A stretch of 64,000 nucleotides of DNA from Oceanospirillaceae bacterium (GCA_024234265.1 JACKOM010000008.1:1-64000), one strand, 5' to 3'; shown: positions 8,627 to 17,000, counted from the stretch's first letter. Numbers and translations: made by a program. Notes: generated by a model from the sequence alone, not told the origin.

Positions 8627-9863
8627 GGCCGTGTTCCTCTGCCCAGGTTTTTTTAAATTCGCTGAGTGCTGCAACGCGGGCCGCATCCATGGCCTGGCCG
8701 ATGGCTTGGCCACTTAAACCGGCGGCGACAAACTCTTCGGCGCGTATGTTATTAATCACGTTTAATGCTGAGCGTAAATAATCCGCCTGGGGGTAGGGTT
8801 TATCTTCAAAACCCGTACGACCACAGGCATCGGCTTCACAGCATAATAAAAATAAGGCGAACACATCGGGTTTACGCAGGGCATCGAGTTTTTTCAGGAT
8901 GTCGAGCAGGGTGTCCGGGCGTAATTCAAAAGCGCGGTGCGCGTGGGTGTGAAATTCCGCGGTTTTTAAGGCTAATTCCTGGTGGCCATTGGGTACCCGT
9001 AAGCGTTTGCACAGGGCTTTGATGGGTTTAATGCTGAGTTTTTCGTGGCCGTGGTGGGCCGGCCAGTTTTCCGCCGGGGTCAGGGCTTTGCCAAGGTCAT
9101 GGGTGAGGGTGGCAAATAATGCGCGGGTATCGGCGCTGCGCCGGCGTATTTGCTGCAGGCACATTAATATATGCAGGCCGGTATCAATTTCCGGGTGATA
9201 TTTTTCCGGCTGTGGCACACCAAACAGGGCGGCTATTTCCGGGAAAATCACCTGCAATGCGCCGCATTCCTGTAAAACACGGAAATAAACATCGGGGGAT
9301 TTTTCAGCCATAGCACGCTCGGTTTCCTGCCAGACCCGCTCGGCGGTTAAATGGGCAAGTTCACCCTGCTGGCAAATATCGGCCATCAGCTCCAGGGTTT
9401 GGGGCGCAATGCTGAAACCTAAATGGGCAAATCGTGCGGCAAAACGTGCAACCCTTAAGACCCGTAACGGGTCTTCGGCGAATGCCGGGCTGACATGGCG
9501 CAGCACTTTATTGTGTAAATCCTGCAGGCCGCCGTAGGGGTCAATCAGTTTGCCGCTGTCATCCTGCGCCATGGCGTTGATGGTTAAATCACGGCGTAGT
9601 AAATCCTCTTCGAGGGTCACGTTTTTATCAAAGTCACACACAAAACCCTGATAACCGTGGCCGGATTTGCGCTCGGTGCGTGCCAGGGCATATTCCTGCT
9701 GGGTTTTGGGGTGTAAAAATACAGGGAAATCCGCGCCCACCTGTTTATAACCGGCGGCGAGCATGTCCGCCGGGCTGGCGCCCACCACTACCCAGTCCTG
9801 ATCTTTGCTGGGTAAATTTAAATAGCGGTCACGTACCGCACCACCTACCAGATAAATTTGCAT
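8613..9863 (-). CDS. cca: CCA-adding enzyme, multifunctional tRNA nucleotidyltransferase
   Basis: 416 aa from ATG 9863 (MQIYLVGGAVRDRYL); E. coli Cca is 412. A longer frame to 9920 has no conserved sequence. Head-domain motifs are GGAVRD, KDQDWVVVGA, RRDLTINAMA and DPLRVLRVARFAARF. A C-terminal HD domain (ATLTHDLGKA) gives the phosphodiesterase activity of the gammaproteobacterial enzyme. It repairs or builds the CCA tail of tRNAs. It precedes and overlaps the SDR gene. Confidence 0.96.
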   Translation of the reverse strand: MQIYLVGGAVRDRYLNLPSKDQDWVVVGASPADMLAAGYKQVGADFPVFLHPKTQQEYALARTERKSGHGYQGFVCDFDKNVTLEEDLLRRDLTINAMAQDDSGKLIDPYGGLQDLHNKVLRHVSPAFAEDPLRVLRVARFAARFAHLGFSIAPQTLELMADICQQGELAHLTAERVWQETERAMAEKSPDVYFRVLQECGALQVIFPEIAALFGVPQPEKYHPEIDTGLHILMCLQQIRRRSADTRALFATLTHDLGKALTPAENWPAHHGHEKLSIKPIKALCKRLRVPNGHQELALKTAEFHTHAHRAFELRPDTLLDILKKLDALRKPDVFALFLLCCEADACGRTGFEDKPYPQADYLRSALNVINNIRAEEFVAAGLSGQAIGQAMDAARVAALSEFKKTWAEEHGHAPH

Positions 9864-9918
9864 GGTTTTAACGTGTGTAAAATCTGTGCCTGAAATGTGC
9901 TGCGAGTGTAACAGAGGC

Positions 9919-10241
9919 AAAAAAAAAGAGCCTGAAAATCAAGGGAATCTCTGAATAACTCTGCACAGCATCGCGCATGTGCTGCCAGTTGAGATTGGCA
10001 AGGCGGCGATTGAAGTAAATGACGGGGCCGATTCAAGATTGCTAACGCAGCCTGATCGGCTGGCAGCCTGATCGGCTGGCAGCCTGCGCCCTGCGGGGTT
10101 TTGCGAAACAAACCAGCTCGGCGTTGCAGCTTTTTGACATAACCCGTTATGCCCGCAAATCTGCGCCTTGATCTGATTTATTTCGCTAAGCCGACTTGGG
10201 CACCGAGTTATTCAGCGGTTCCCAAGCTCTTTTTTCAGGCT
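9919..10241 (-). terminator. Terminator of the TraF-like gene, split by repeat B1
   Basis: On the minus strand, 8 bp after the stop at 10250, the arm AGCCTGAAAA (10232-10241) begins. Its perfect partner TTTTCAGGCT lies at 9929-9938, followed after one C by nine T. Together they form a 10-bp stem plus T9, a textbook terminator, but the arms are separated by the 281-bp repeat B1 in the loop. See findings. Confidence 0.6.
9943..10223. repeat. MITE/REP-like structured repeat, family B, copy B1
   Basis: 281 bp with terminal inverted repeats: left GGGAATCTCTGAATAACTC, and right, read on the other strand, GGGAACCGCTGAATAACTC. Internal stems are GCTGCCAG/CTGGCAGC (9981-9988 with 10076-10083) and GCGAAA/TTTCGC. 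The perfect hairpin CATAACCCGTTATG lies at 10138-10151. A 16-bp unit CCTGATCGGCTGGCAG is tandemly duplicated at 10051-10082. It is homologous along its length to B2 (26393-26655). It is non-coding, and no transposase is seen. Confidence 0.8.
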
Positions 10242-10249
10242 GGAACGAA

Positions 10250-12004
10250 TCAGAATTCCACGCCCAGTTCAAAGGCCACACCGGCTTCTTTTTTCACATC
10301 ACTGGTATTCATGTAGGCGCCTAAATCCATATGAATAGCGAGTGGTGAAAAACCTAAGCCCACGGAGACAATATCCTGACCACCTGCGGATAAGTTAGTG
10401 CGATAACCGGCACGTACCTGCAGGGTGCGGAATAAATCCAGTTCTGCACCCAAGGCCAGGAAGCGGGTTGGATCTTCAAACGCGGTGGGTTTGTTTTCGG
10501 TGATATCCAGGTCGGCGGCGAATTTAGGTTTTAACCACCAGTCGATATTTTCGTAACTCACACCTGCGCGCATTTGTGGTTCGATGTCCACTTTACGACC
10601 ATAGGTGGATTTGTAGGATTTACCCAGCAGGTTTTTCACGACCACACCGGTTTGCCAGCGGTCGCTGAAACCAAAGCGGTGGGCGGCGCCAAAATCGATG
10701 TTAAATGCGCTGTATTCTTTGTGGTAATCATCGAATTCCACGTTATCAAAATCGATGTCCTGGCCTGTTGCAGGGTCTTGGCCGTCTACTTCGGCGATAA
10801 ATTCAAATACGTTAATTTTCTGAATTTTAGGGGTGATACCAAAGCTGACTTTTTTGCCTTTGATTTCAAATTCCCGGGCGATGGCAATACCAATATCACT
10901 TACCGCAGCACCGTATAAATGAATGGTGGATTTGAGGTTAGGTTCTTCCTGTACACCCGCGGTATCCGGGTCTAAATCCCCCAGTGCGCCATTTTCGATA
11001 ATATCGATGCCGGTTTGGGTGCCGGTGATGGTTTTACCTGTGATATTCGTAACGGTTTCCTCAATACTGCCTGCGCCGCCTGCGGTTGAATCATCACCGT
11101 TAATGTACACATTAACGGCTGCCTGCAGTGTTGCGTTGTTTGGATCATCGGCGAGGGCGTCAACTGCAGCGGCAAAACCTGTGATATCCGTAGAAGCTGC
11201 AAGTGAGTCAGTTACCATGACACCTGTGGCATCGGCAATATCTTCCAGCAGGTTGGTATCATCCTGGCTGACTTCCACCATACCGGAACCTGAAATACTG
11301 CTGTCCAGGCTCAGGGCAAACGAAAAGGTTTTACTAGGCACGGCGATTTGAAAACCTAAACCACCGCCGAATTTAATCCGTGAATTAGAAACAGTGTTGT
11401 CCAGATAATCCGTCAGGCCAAAAACAGATTGTTGTAACGGTTTGCGTTCGCCACCGGGGGTGTCAGGAGCACCTGCTTTTGCATTTAATGCAACAGCAGC
11501 ATCATCAAATGCCTGTGAAGAATTATTAAGCAGGGTGCGTGACGTGTTCAGTTGGTTGGCGGCGGCAACATCATTTGCACCGTTTCCATCCTGCAGGTCT
11601 GCAATGGCTTGGGTAATGTCTGTAATTGCAGTGGCCAAATCCGCGCCGCTGCTGGTCAGATCATCAAGGTCGCCTATCACACAATCTACGCAGCCACTTT
11701 CACCAATTAAGGCGTTTAATTCATCGGCTTTGACGTCAGGTTCAAACTCGTCGGTTGCATCCAGTACATCATCACTGTCACCCACATATAGTCCGCCACG
11801 CAGGTTCAGGCTGAAGTGATCATCTGAGCGATAAGTGGCCATTAACGCGGGGTTATAGGGCACTACTGATGATAGGGGTGCTGATGCCACACCCGTGCCG
11901 CCCATACCCATAGTACGTGCATCGAGTACCTGAAAGGGCACCGCGAAAGCGGGTGCGCTGATGGCGGCGCTGATGGCCGCAGAAAGTAGGATTTTGTTAT
12001 TCAT
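10250..12004 (-). CDS. TraF-like (TraF_2/PorV-type) outer-membrane protein with large helical insert
   Basis: 584 aa from ATG 12004, preceded by AGGGGA. The signal peptide is MNNKILLSAAISAAISAPAFA. The mature start LDARTMGMGGTGVASA and PYNPALMA are typical of proteins annotated as conjugal transfer TraF and of FadL/PorV-like barrels. The C-terminal third is amphipathic beta strands (GVSYENIDWWLKPKFAAD) ending ELGVEF, with the terminal Phe of outer-membrane proteins. Between them, at about 85-330, is a low-complexity, Ala/Asp/Thr-rich helical segment with CVDC. Total length is well above the roughly 400 aa I expect. The name does not imply conjugation: no other transfer gene is nearby. Substrate unknown. 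Confidence 0.75.
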   Translation of the reverse strand: MNNKILLSAAISAAISAPAFAVPFQVLDARTMGMGGTGVASAPLSSVVPYNPALMATYRSDDHFSLNLRGGLYVGDSDDVLDATDEFEPDVKADELNALIGESGCVDCVIGDLDDLTSSGADLATAITDITQAIADLQDGNGANDVAAANQLNTSRTLLNNSSQAFDDAAVALNAKAGAPDTPGGERKPLQQSVFGLTDYLDNTVSNSRIKFGGGLGFQIAVPSKTFSFALSLDSSISGSGMVEVSQDDTNLLEDIADATGVMVTDSLAASTDITGFAAAVDALADDPNNATLQAAVNVYINGDDSTAGGAGSIEETVTNITGKTITGTQTGIDIIENGALGDLDPDTAGVQEEPNLKSTIHLYGAAVSDIGIAIAREFEIKGKKVSFGITPKIQKINVFEFIAEVDGQDPATGQDIDFDNVEFDDYHKEYSAFNIDFGAAHRFGFSDRWQTGVVVKNLLGKSYKSTYGRKVDIEPQMRAGVSYENIDWWLKPKFAADLDITENKPTAFEDPTRFLALGAELDLFRTLQVRAGYRTNLSAGGQDIVSVGLGFSPLAIHMDLGAYMNTSDVKKEAGVAFELGVEF

Positions 12005-12416
12005 GGTCTTCCCCTGCAAATCCGTCTGTGTGTAGCACTAGCCTAGTTCAGATTTTTTCGGGTGTTTTTATTTGCGGAAACTTTGTGGGGTGATGACAGT
12101 GTTGTTGCTTTATTCGTCTCAAAAAAGCGTAGGTTATTCCTTTTATGAATTTTAAATGAAGCCCTTGCCGGCAAGAGCATCTGCGGCAATACTTCAGCAC
12201 CATGAAAACACTGATGATTTCCAAAGCCATTCGCCCCGCGTGCGCCCCTGTATGGGTTCGCAGGCTGGCCGCTGCGCATTGGAAATAGTGTTATCTGATT
12301 TCCAAAAGCCGCGGCCCACACCGCGGCTTTTTTTATGGCCGTGGTGAGCCGCTCAACGATGCAGGGCACATGTCTGTGGTTTTAACAGCCCACGGATACA
12401 GCCCCTTAAGGAGGGC
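12005..12416. other. Divergent intergenic region with possible small RNA or 28-codon ORF
   Basis: 412 bp between the TraF-like gene and the EamA permease gene. It holds an orphan plus-strand terminator (12305-12334) with no annotated gene before it. A 28-codon ORF lies at 12202-12288 (MKTLMISKAIRPACAPVWVR...) without a good ribosome-binding site. The repeats ATTTCCAA (12217-12224), TTGGAAAT (12279-12286) and ATTTCCAA (12298-12305) allow two mutually exclusive pairings. This fits an sRNA or leader element. No match to a known family is recognised. Confidence 0.4.
12305..12334 (+). terminator. Orphan Rho-independent terminator
   Basis: Perfect 10-bp stem AAAGCCGCGG / CCGCGGCTTT with loop cccaca and a T-run, ending about 85 bp before the EamA permease start. 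It implies a short plus-strand transcript upstream, or attenuation of the permease gene. Confidence 0.85.
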
Positions 12417-12419
12417 ATG

Positions 12420-13340
12420 ATGCGGGTTACTTCCGCTTATTTAACGGTGATCGCCATATGGTCAACCACACCGATTGGTTTACGTTTTAGTGTCGACAGC
12501 CTGGATTTTATTCAGGCATCGGCGCTGCGCATGTGGGCGAGCGCCCTGATCTGTCTGTTGTTGCTGGCCCTGTGGCGTATTCCTCTTCCCTTTGGGCGCG
12601 ATGCCCTGAAAGCCTATGGGGCCGGTGCCATTGGCGTGGCCGGCGCCATGTTATGTGCCTATTGGGGCGCGAAGTTTGTACCCAGTGGCATTATTGCGGT
12701 GTTGTGGGGCTTAAGCCCGATTCTGGTGGCGATATATGCCTGGTTCTGGCTGCATGAAAAACAGCTAAACAGCCGTAAATTGCTCAGTATTGTTATTGCC
12801 CTGGGGGGGCTGGTGCTGATTTTTGCCGGGCATATTGATCTTAAGGGCGGCATGCTGGCGGGGCTGTTGGTGATCTTTGTGGCGGTCAATTTGCATTGCA
12901 TCAGTTCGGTGATTTTGCAGGGGCAAAAAAATACCGTGCATCCCCTCGCGCAAACCACTGGCACCCTGTTAATGGCGGCGCCGGTTTATGCGCTGGCCTG
13001 GTTGTTATTTTCTGGCCCCTTGCCACAGGTCATCAGCGCCAAAAGCCAGTGGGCGCTGATTTACCTCGCCACCTTTGGTTCTGTGCTGGGGTTTTTGTGT
13101 TATTTCTTTTTATTGCGCCATATGAGTGCGGCTACGGTATCCCTCACCACCTTAATTACCCCTGTGCTCGCCATGGCCCTGGGCAGTGTGATTGAACGTG
13201 AGATTTTGCCCTGGCAGGCATGGGCCGGTGCCGCGCTGATTATGTGTGCCCTGCTGGTGTACCACAGCAAAACCCTGTTGGCTTTGTTACCGGCATTGCG
13301 TGCAGCGCGTGATGTTTTACCTTCGCCAAATAAAAATTAA
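12420..13340 (+). CDS. EamA/DMT-family permease
   Basis: 306 aa from ATG 12420. AGGAGG (12409-12414) sits 5 bp upstream of it; the ATG at 12417 is only 2 bp away. About ten hydrophobic segments fall in two EamA halves, the first opening with AYLTVIAIWSTTPIGLRF and the second around AGLLVIFVAVNLHCISSVIL. The inner-membrane drug/metabolite transporter family mostly exports small metabolites; the substrate cannot be read from sequence. The stop codon forms part of the FliA promoter of flgP, so transcription of the two is probably separate. Confidence 0.88.
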   Translation: MRVTSAYLTVIAIWSTTPIGLRFSVDSLDFIQASALRMWASALICLLLLALWRIPLPFGRDALKAYGAGAIGVAGAMLCAYWGAKFVPSGIIAVLWGLSPILVAIYAWFWLHEKQLNSRKLLSIVIALGGLVLIFAGHIDLKGGMLAGLLVIFVAVNLHCISSVILQGQKNTVHPLAQTTGTLLMAAPVYALAWLLFSGPLPQVISAKSQWALIYLATFGSVLGFLCYFFLLRHMSAATVSLTTLITPVLAMALGSVIEREILPWQAWAGAALIMCALLVYHSKTLLALLPALRAARDVLPSPNKN

Positions 13341-13364
13341 ATGATCGCGGGTTTGCGCCGATAA
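13338..13364 (+). promoter_or_regulatory. FliA (sigma-28) flagellar promoter of flgP-flgT
   Basis: TAAATGAT (13338-13345), 11 bp, then GCCGATAA (13357-13364). The -10 is a perfect match to the FliA consensus, the spacing is exact and the -35 keeps TAAA. It lies 37 bp upstream of flgP, whose products are flagellar. Confidence 0.85.
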
Positions 13365-13401
13365 CCTTCACATAGGTGTCTATCCGGTGAAGGAGTTCCC
13401 G

Positions 13402-14025
13402 ATGCGCAAGCCCATTCAAACCCTGCTCAGCATTGCCATTGCCAGCCAGCTGCTGGGGTGCAGCCTGTTTGGCGGTAATAAAGATAACGATAACGTCACG
13501 GATACCGAAAACCCCGCCACCATGTTGCAGCCCGTTGAGCAAAAGGTGGATCCGATTGCACCTATGGTGCTGCGGGTGGTGGGTTACGGCGCAGTGAACG
13601 ATAACGTTAAAAGCATGAGCAAAACCCAGAAACGCCTGATGGCGATCCGCGCATCCAAACTCGATGCCTACCGCACCATGGCCGAACGGGTATATGGCAC
13701 CAAAATCTCCGGCAGTTCCACCGTGCGGGATATGGTGGTGCAGAACGATAGTTTCCGTGCCTATGTTGATACCTTCATTCACGGTGCCCGCGTGGTGAGT
13801 TCGGATGTATTTGCCGATGGCAGCGTTGAAACCGTGCTGGAAATGGTGATTGATGCCGGCTTCCGTAACTGCATCAGCACCGAAAACAATATGCGTTTTA
13901 ACACCGATTGCAGCGTGTCCGTGGTACACGATATGAAGGGCTATCGCTCCAACCAGATGGATAATTACAACCGGGTGCAGAGCCAGTCGACCATCCCTGA
14001 AACCAACCATTATTTTGTGCAATAG
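13402..14025 (+). CDS. flgP: Flagellar outer-membrane lipoprotein FlgP-like (LPP20 family)
   Basis: 207 aa from ATG 13402, with AAGGAG at 13390-13395. The lipobox LLGC ends a short signal peptide, so the protein is predicted to be a lipidated outer-membrane protein. The LPP20-like core includes VLRVVGYGAVND, MAIRASKLDAYRTMAERVYG and GSVETVLEMVIDAGFRNCI. In Vibrio, FlgP with FlgO and FlgT builds or stabilises outer rings of the sheathed polar motor. Here it lies 9 bp before flgT behind a FliA promoter, which strongly supports the flagellar role. No flgO is present. Confidence 0.85.
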   Translation: MRKPIQTLLSIAIASQLLGCSLFGGNKDNDNVTDTENPATMLQPVEQKVDPIAPMVLRVVGYGAVNDNVKSMSKTQKRLMAIRASKLDAYRTMAERVYGTKISGSSTVRDMVVQNDSFRAYVDTFIHGARVVSSDVFADGSVETVLEMVIDAGFRNCISTENNMRFNTDCSVSVVHDMKGYRSNQMDNYNRVQSQSTIPETNHYFVQ

Positions 14026-14037
14026 GGCGGTAGCATG

Positions 14038-15234
14038 ATGAAAACATCCCTGCTGCTGTTACTGCTCAGTTTGATCATCAGCCCCGCGTCTGCATTGCAG
14101 GTGACCGCCACAGGCACAGCCATTGTCGGGCGTGATATGCAGCAGGCCCGCGATGAAGCCATGCGTGATGCCCTGCGCCTTGCGGCCCTGCAGGTGGGTG
14201 GTTCAGTGGATGCCACACAGATGTTATCCGACGGCCTGATTACCGCCGATCAGGTGCGGGTGAATACCGCAGCGCAGTTTGATGAGGTGAATGTGGTATC
14301 GGAGAACCTGCGTGACGGTGTGTTGGAAATCACCATTACCGCCCAGGTGCTGGCCGAAGGTACCTGCCCAGGTAACGCGGCCAATGGCTACCGCAAAGCC
14401 GTGGCGATTGCCGGTTTCCCCATGCAAAACCCCAAGGATGCCACCCTGGGCGCGCTGGGTGATATTGAACAGGGCCTGCCCGGTTTGCTTGCCACCACAT
14501 TAAATGGCCAGCAGCGTTTACATGCGCTGGATGCAGGGCATGTATTGTTATTTTCCAGTGTGGATCGCGCGCCCGCATCACAAAATAATCTGCAGCGTTT
14601 AAGTACTTCCATGGAGCTTGCCAAAGAACTCGGTGCCCAGTACGTGGTGTCCGGCGTGGTGCGTGATATGGGCATGATTAACCCCGATGCGGATGTGCCG
14701 CGTTTTTTTGATAATTCCCTGCGCAAAATTGGCCTTGGCCGGGAGCAGCGTGAGCGCAATTTTGCCCTGGATGTCTATGTGCATGATGGGGTAAGCGGCG
14801 CGTTGGTATTCCACAACACCTATGCGACACAGGGGGTATGGGATATCGATGGCCATGCAAAAACCGGCTTTGCCAGCGCAGTATTCTGGAAAACCGCCTA
14901 CGGCCAGCAGATGAAAGTGCTGTTGCGCGAAGTGGTGCAGGACTTAACCGCCAATCTCGCTTGCCAGCCCTATATGGCAAAAATTATCGACAGCCAGGGG
15001 GATTACATCCGCCTGGATACCGGCGGCAGTGTGGGCATGCGCCCCGGCGACAAACTCAATGTGTTCCGTACCAGCACCCGTTATAACCTGGATAACGAAC
15101 CCTTAACCGAACTGCACGATACCCAGGTGATTGCCACTATCACCCAGGTGCAGCCGCGTTTTGCCATTGCCCGCCTGAATAAAAGTGCCGAGCGTTTTGC
15201 CATTCAGCGAGAAGATGTGGTGGTGGCCTGGTAG
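14038..15234 (+). CDS. flgT: Flagellar assembly protein FlgT-like (H-ring)
   Basis: 398 aa from ATG 14038, 7 bp after GGGCGG; ATG 14035 is the alternative. It has a signal peptide ending ASALQ. An N-terminal domain has ARDEAMRDALRLAALQVGG, a middle domain has QYVVSGVVRDMG and a C-terminal domain has GGSVGMRPGDKLNVFR, the three-domain layout of FlgT. FlgT is periplasmic and forms the H ring around the L/P rings, helping stator proteins assemble in Vibrio polar flagella. It pairs with FlgP. No other flagellar genes are in the window. Confidence 0.85.
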   Translation: MKTSLLLLLLSLIISPASALQVTATGTAIVGRDMQQARDEAMRDALRLAALQVGGSVDATQMLSDGLITADQVRVNTAAQFDEVNVVSENLRDGVLEITITAQVLAEGTCPGNAANGYRKAVAIAGFPMQNPKDATLGALGDIEQGLPGLLATTLNGQQRLHALDAGHVLLFSSVDRAPASQNNLQRLSTSMELAKELGAQYVVSGVVRDMGMINPDADVPRFFDNSLRKIGLGREQRERNFALDVYVHDGVSGALVFHNTYATQGVWDIDGHAKTGFASAVFWKTAYGQQMKVLLREVVQDLTANLACQPYMAKIIDSQGDYIRLDTGGSVGMRPGDKLNVFRTSTRYNLDNEPLTELHDTQVIATITQVQPRFAIARLNKSAERFAIQREDVVVAW

Positions 15235-15355
15235 GCCGCCACACTCAACCGCTCCGATAAAAAAATCTGTGAAAAACCCTTCATTTTTAAAGGGCCTTCT
15301 ATACTCATAATGTCTGCCATAGCGGGACTCCGGCAGACGGTATGCGGAGGCGCTG

Positions 15356-16108
15356 ATGAACAAACACATAGTCGTAGTAAATACCCCGAAATATAACCGC
15401 GAAACCTACTTCACCCGTTTTATTAGCCAGATACGTGAAAACCAGATGCACCGTAAAACTCCGGTGGTGCTGTTAAACACGGATTACGCCGATGGCCTGC
15501 CGGTGGAGCTGGAGCGCATAGGTGCCCGCCATGTGTATGGTCACGGCAACCACGAAACCGAAATCAAACAGGCTAATTTATACGAGGCCGAACACATCCT
15601 GATTCTGGCCCGTGATGAATATGATGATGAGTCCGACAGCCTGTCGTTTGATCTGGCTTACCGCCTGAAAGAAAAGGGCCTGGCCTACCGTGCGATTGTG
15701 GAATGTGTGGACGATGAAAACCGTGAGCGTTTCCGCCGCATAGGTGTGAAATCCGTGATTCGCCCGATCCGCTCCTACCCTGAAATTTTAGTGCGTGCCA
15801 TGGAAAGCCCTGGTTCAGAATTAATTATCGAAGATATGTTCACCTGGGCCGGTGATCACTTTATGCGCTTCCCTGCATGGCTTGAGGGTGACCGCTGGGG
15901 GGATGTGGTGATCGCCATGATGAGTGCAAACCTCGGCACACCGCTGGCGTATGTATCCAAAGAGGGCAATGTGATATTACATCCGCCTGCCGATGAAAAA
16001 GTGGTGGCCCAATCCATCATTATGCTGGTGCGTACTGAAGCCATTCCGAGCGATGCCCAGGTACGTGAAGCCATCCGAATGTTTGTCAGTAAACAGGCCA
16101 GTGCATAA
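15356..16108 (+). CDS. TrkA-N/RCK-type NAD-binding protein without membrane segments
   Basis: 250 aa, with GCGGAGG upstream. The first half resembles the RCK/TrkA-N domain of potassium channels: LERIGARHVYGHGNHET, QANLYEAEHILILARDE, FDLAYRLKEKGLAYRAIVECV, RRIGVKSVIRPIRSYPEIL. The glycine-rich N-terminus of a canonical Rossmann fold is replaced by HIVVVNTPKYNRETYFTRF. No transmembrane helix is visible, unlike Kch-type channels, and no channel gene is adjacent. It may be a cytosolic regulatory subunit of a K+ transporter encoded elsewhere. A weak hairpin follows. Confidence 0.7.
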   Translation: MNKHIVVVNTPKYNRETYFTRFISQIRENQMHRKTPVVLLNTDYADGLPVELERIGARHVYGHGNHETEIKQANLYEAEHILILARDEYDDESDSLSFDLAYRLKEKGLAYRAIVECVDDENRERFRRIGVKSVIRPIRSYPEILVRAMESPGSELIIEDMFTWAGDHFMRFPAWLEGDRWGDVVIAMMSANLGTPLAYVSKEGNVILHPPADEKVVAQSIIMLVRTEAIPSDAQVREAIRMFVSKQASA

Positions 16109-16113
16109 CCAAC

Positions 16114-16132
16114 AGCCCCGGTGACGGGGCTT
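16114..16132 (+). terminator. Possible terminator after the TrkA-N gene
   Basis: Hairpin AGCCCCG-gtga-CGGGGCT followed by TTAATGTT. The T-tract is poor, so termination may be partial. Confidence 0.4.
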
Positions 16133-16155
16133 AATGTTCACAGGGAGTGTGATTT

Positions 16156-16545
16156 ATGCAGAACGTTCCTGAATCCCTTCATTTATATACCATCGCCGGC
16201 AGTGCCCTGCTGGCCTACCTTGCGGGCTGGTTGTGGTATGCACCCCATTTTGCCGGGGCCCACAGGCGCACGGCAGCGCAGCTGGCGGATTTTCCTGCCC
16301 CGAAATTACCTGTGTTGAGTGCGCTGGTGCATGGCATTGCCCTTTTATGCCTTGCCTATTTAATTGCCCTGATAGTGCAGCGCGACGCCTATGGTTTGTT
16401 AGTCATGGTGCTGGTGGGTTTTATTTTTGTGCAGTGTGCCAGCGGTTTGTTTAATCAAAAAAGCCGCCGTGCCATTGCCGCAGAAGTGGGTTATTCCCTG
16501 TTAATGTTTGCCCTGATGTCAGGTGTGCAATTGTGGGCGGCATAA
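16156..16545 (+). CDS. Small integral membrane protein, DUF1761-like
   Basis: 129 aa with four hydrophobic segments. The first helix ends GWLWYAPHFAGAHRR, matching the GxxWYSPxxFG pattern of DUF1761 proteins. The family has no established function. AGGGAG lies upstream of ATG 16156. It overlaps the following lipoprotein gene by 13 bp if that gene starts at GTG 16533. The assignment is by pattern only. Confidence 0.65.
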   Translation: MQNVPESLHLYTIAGSALLAYLAGWLWYAPHFAGAHRRTAAQLADFPAPKLPVLSALVHGIALLCLAYLIALIVQRDAYGLLVMVLVGFIFVQCASGLFNQKSRRAIAAEVGYSLLMFALMSGVQLWAA

Positions 16546-16985
16546 AACTACCCTTAATGGCCCCGGCTTTTTTATGCCTGTGCCTGGCAGGTTTGTTAAC
16601 GGCCTGCCAGAAAACAGAAGAAAGCCCGGCGCAGATTTACCTGCGTTACCATCAGGCGGAAATTGAAGGTTTGGATTTTGCCCGCGAAACGTTATTTTTC
16701 AGCGCCCATAAACAGGCCGAAGTGGAAAAAAGCCTGCAGGCCATGATGCAACAAATGCAAAAAGACCGCGAAAGTGTCATTGCATTGACCCAGGCATTTT
16801 CCAAAAGCGTAGCGAAGTGCCGGGAAATTACCCTGCAGAGTGAAGAAATAAACGGGCGTTTTGCAATTGTGGTTTTTGCCCAGAAAGATATTTGTGGCAG
16901 TGAACTGACCGGCGATGAAAAACAGATTATCCATTTTGTAAAAGAAAATGGCTGGAAAATAGATGATATCGAAATTCAGATTTAA
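16533..16985 (+). CDS. Small predicted lipoprotein, unknown function
   Basis: 150 aa from GTG 16533. A later ATG at 16557 is possible but leaves a shorter signal and has no ribosome-binding site. The hydrophobic segment ends in the lipobox LLTAC. The mature protein is charged and helical (KQAEVEKSLQAMMQQMQKD) and then has strands ending NGWKIDDIEIQI, a shape reminiscent of DUF4878-type lipoproteins. Two Cys (CREIT and DICGSE) could pair. It is co-transcribed with the DUF1761 gene and ends at a strong terminator. Confidence 0.7.
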   Translation: MGGIKLPLMAPAFLCLCLAGLLTACQKTEESPAQIYLRYHQAEIEGLDFARETLFFSAHKQAEVEKSLQAMMQQMQKDRESVIALTQAFSKSVAKCREITLQSEEINGRFAIVVFAQKDICGSELTGDEKQIIHFVKENGWKIDDIEIQI

Positions 16986-17000
16986 ATGTGGTGCGGAAAT

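Noticed and set aside
10250..12004. Conjugative element suggested by the TraF name
   Set aside because: The family name is historical. The protein is a PorV/FadL-like barrel, and no relaxase, coupling protein or type IV secretion genes are present.
15244..15263. Second FliA-like -10 (TCCGATAA) upstream of the TrkA-N gene
   Set aside because: There is no TAAA-type -35 at the required 11-bp spacing.
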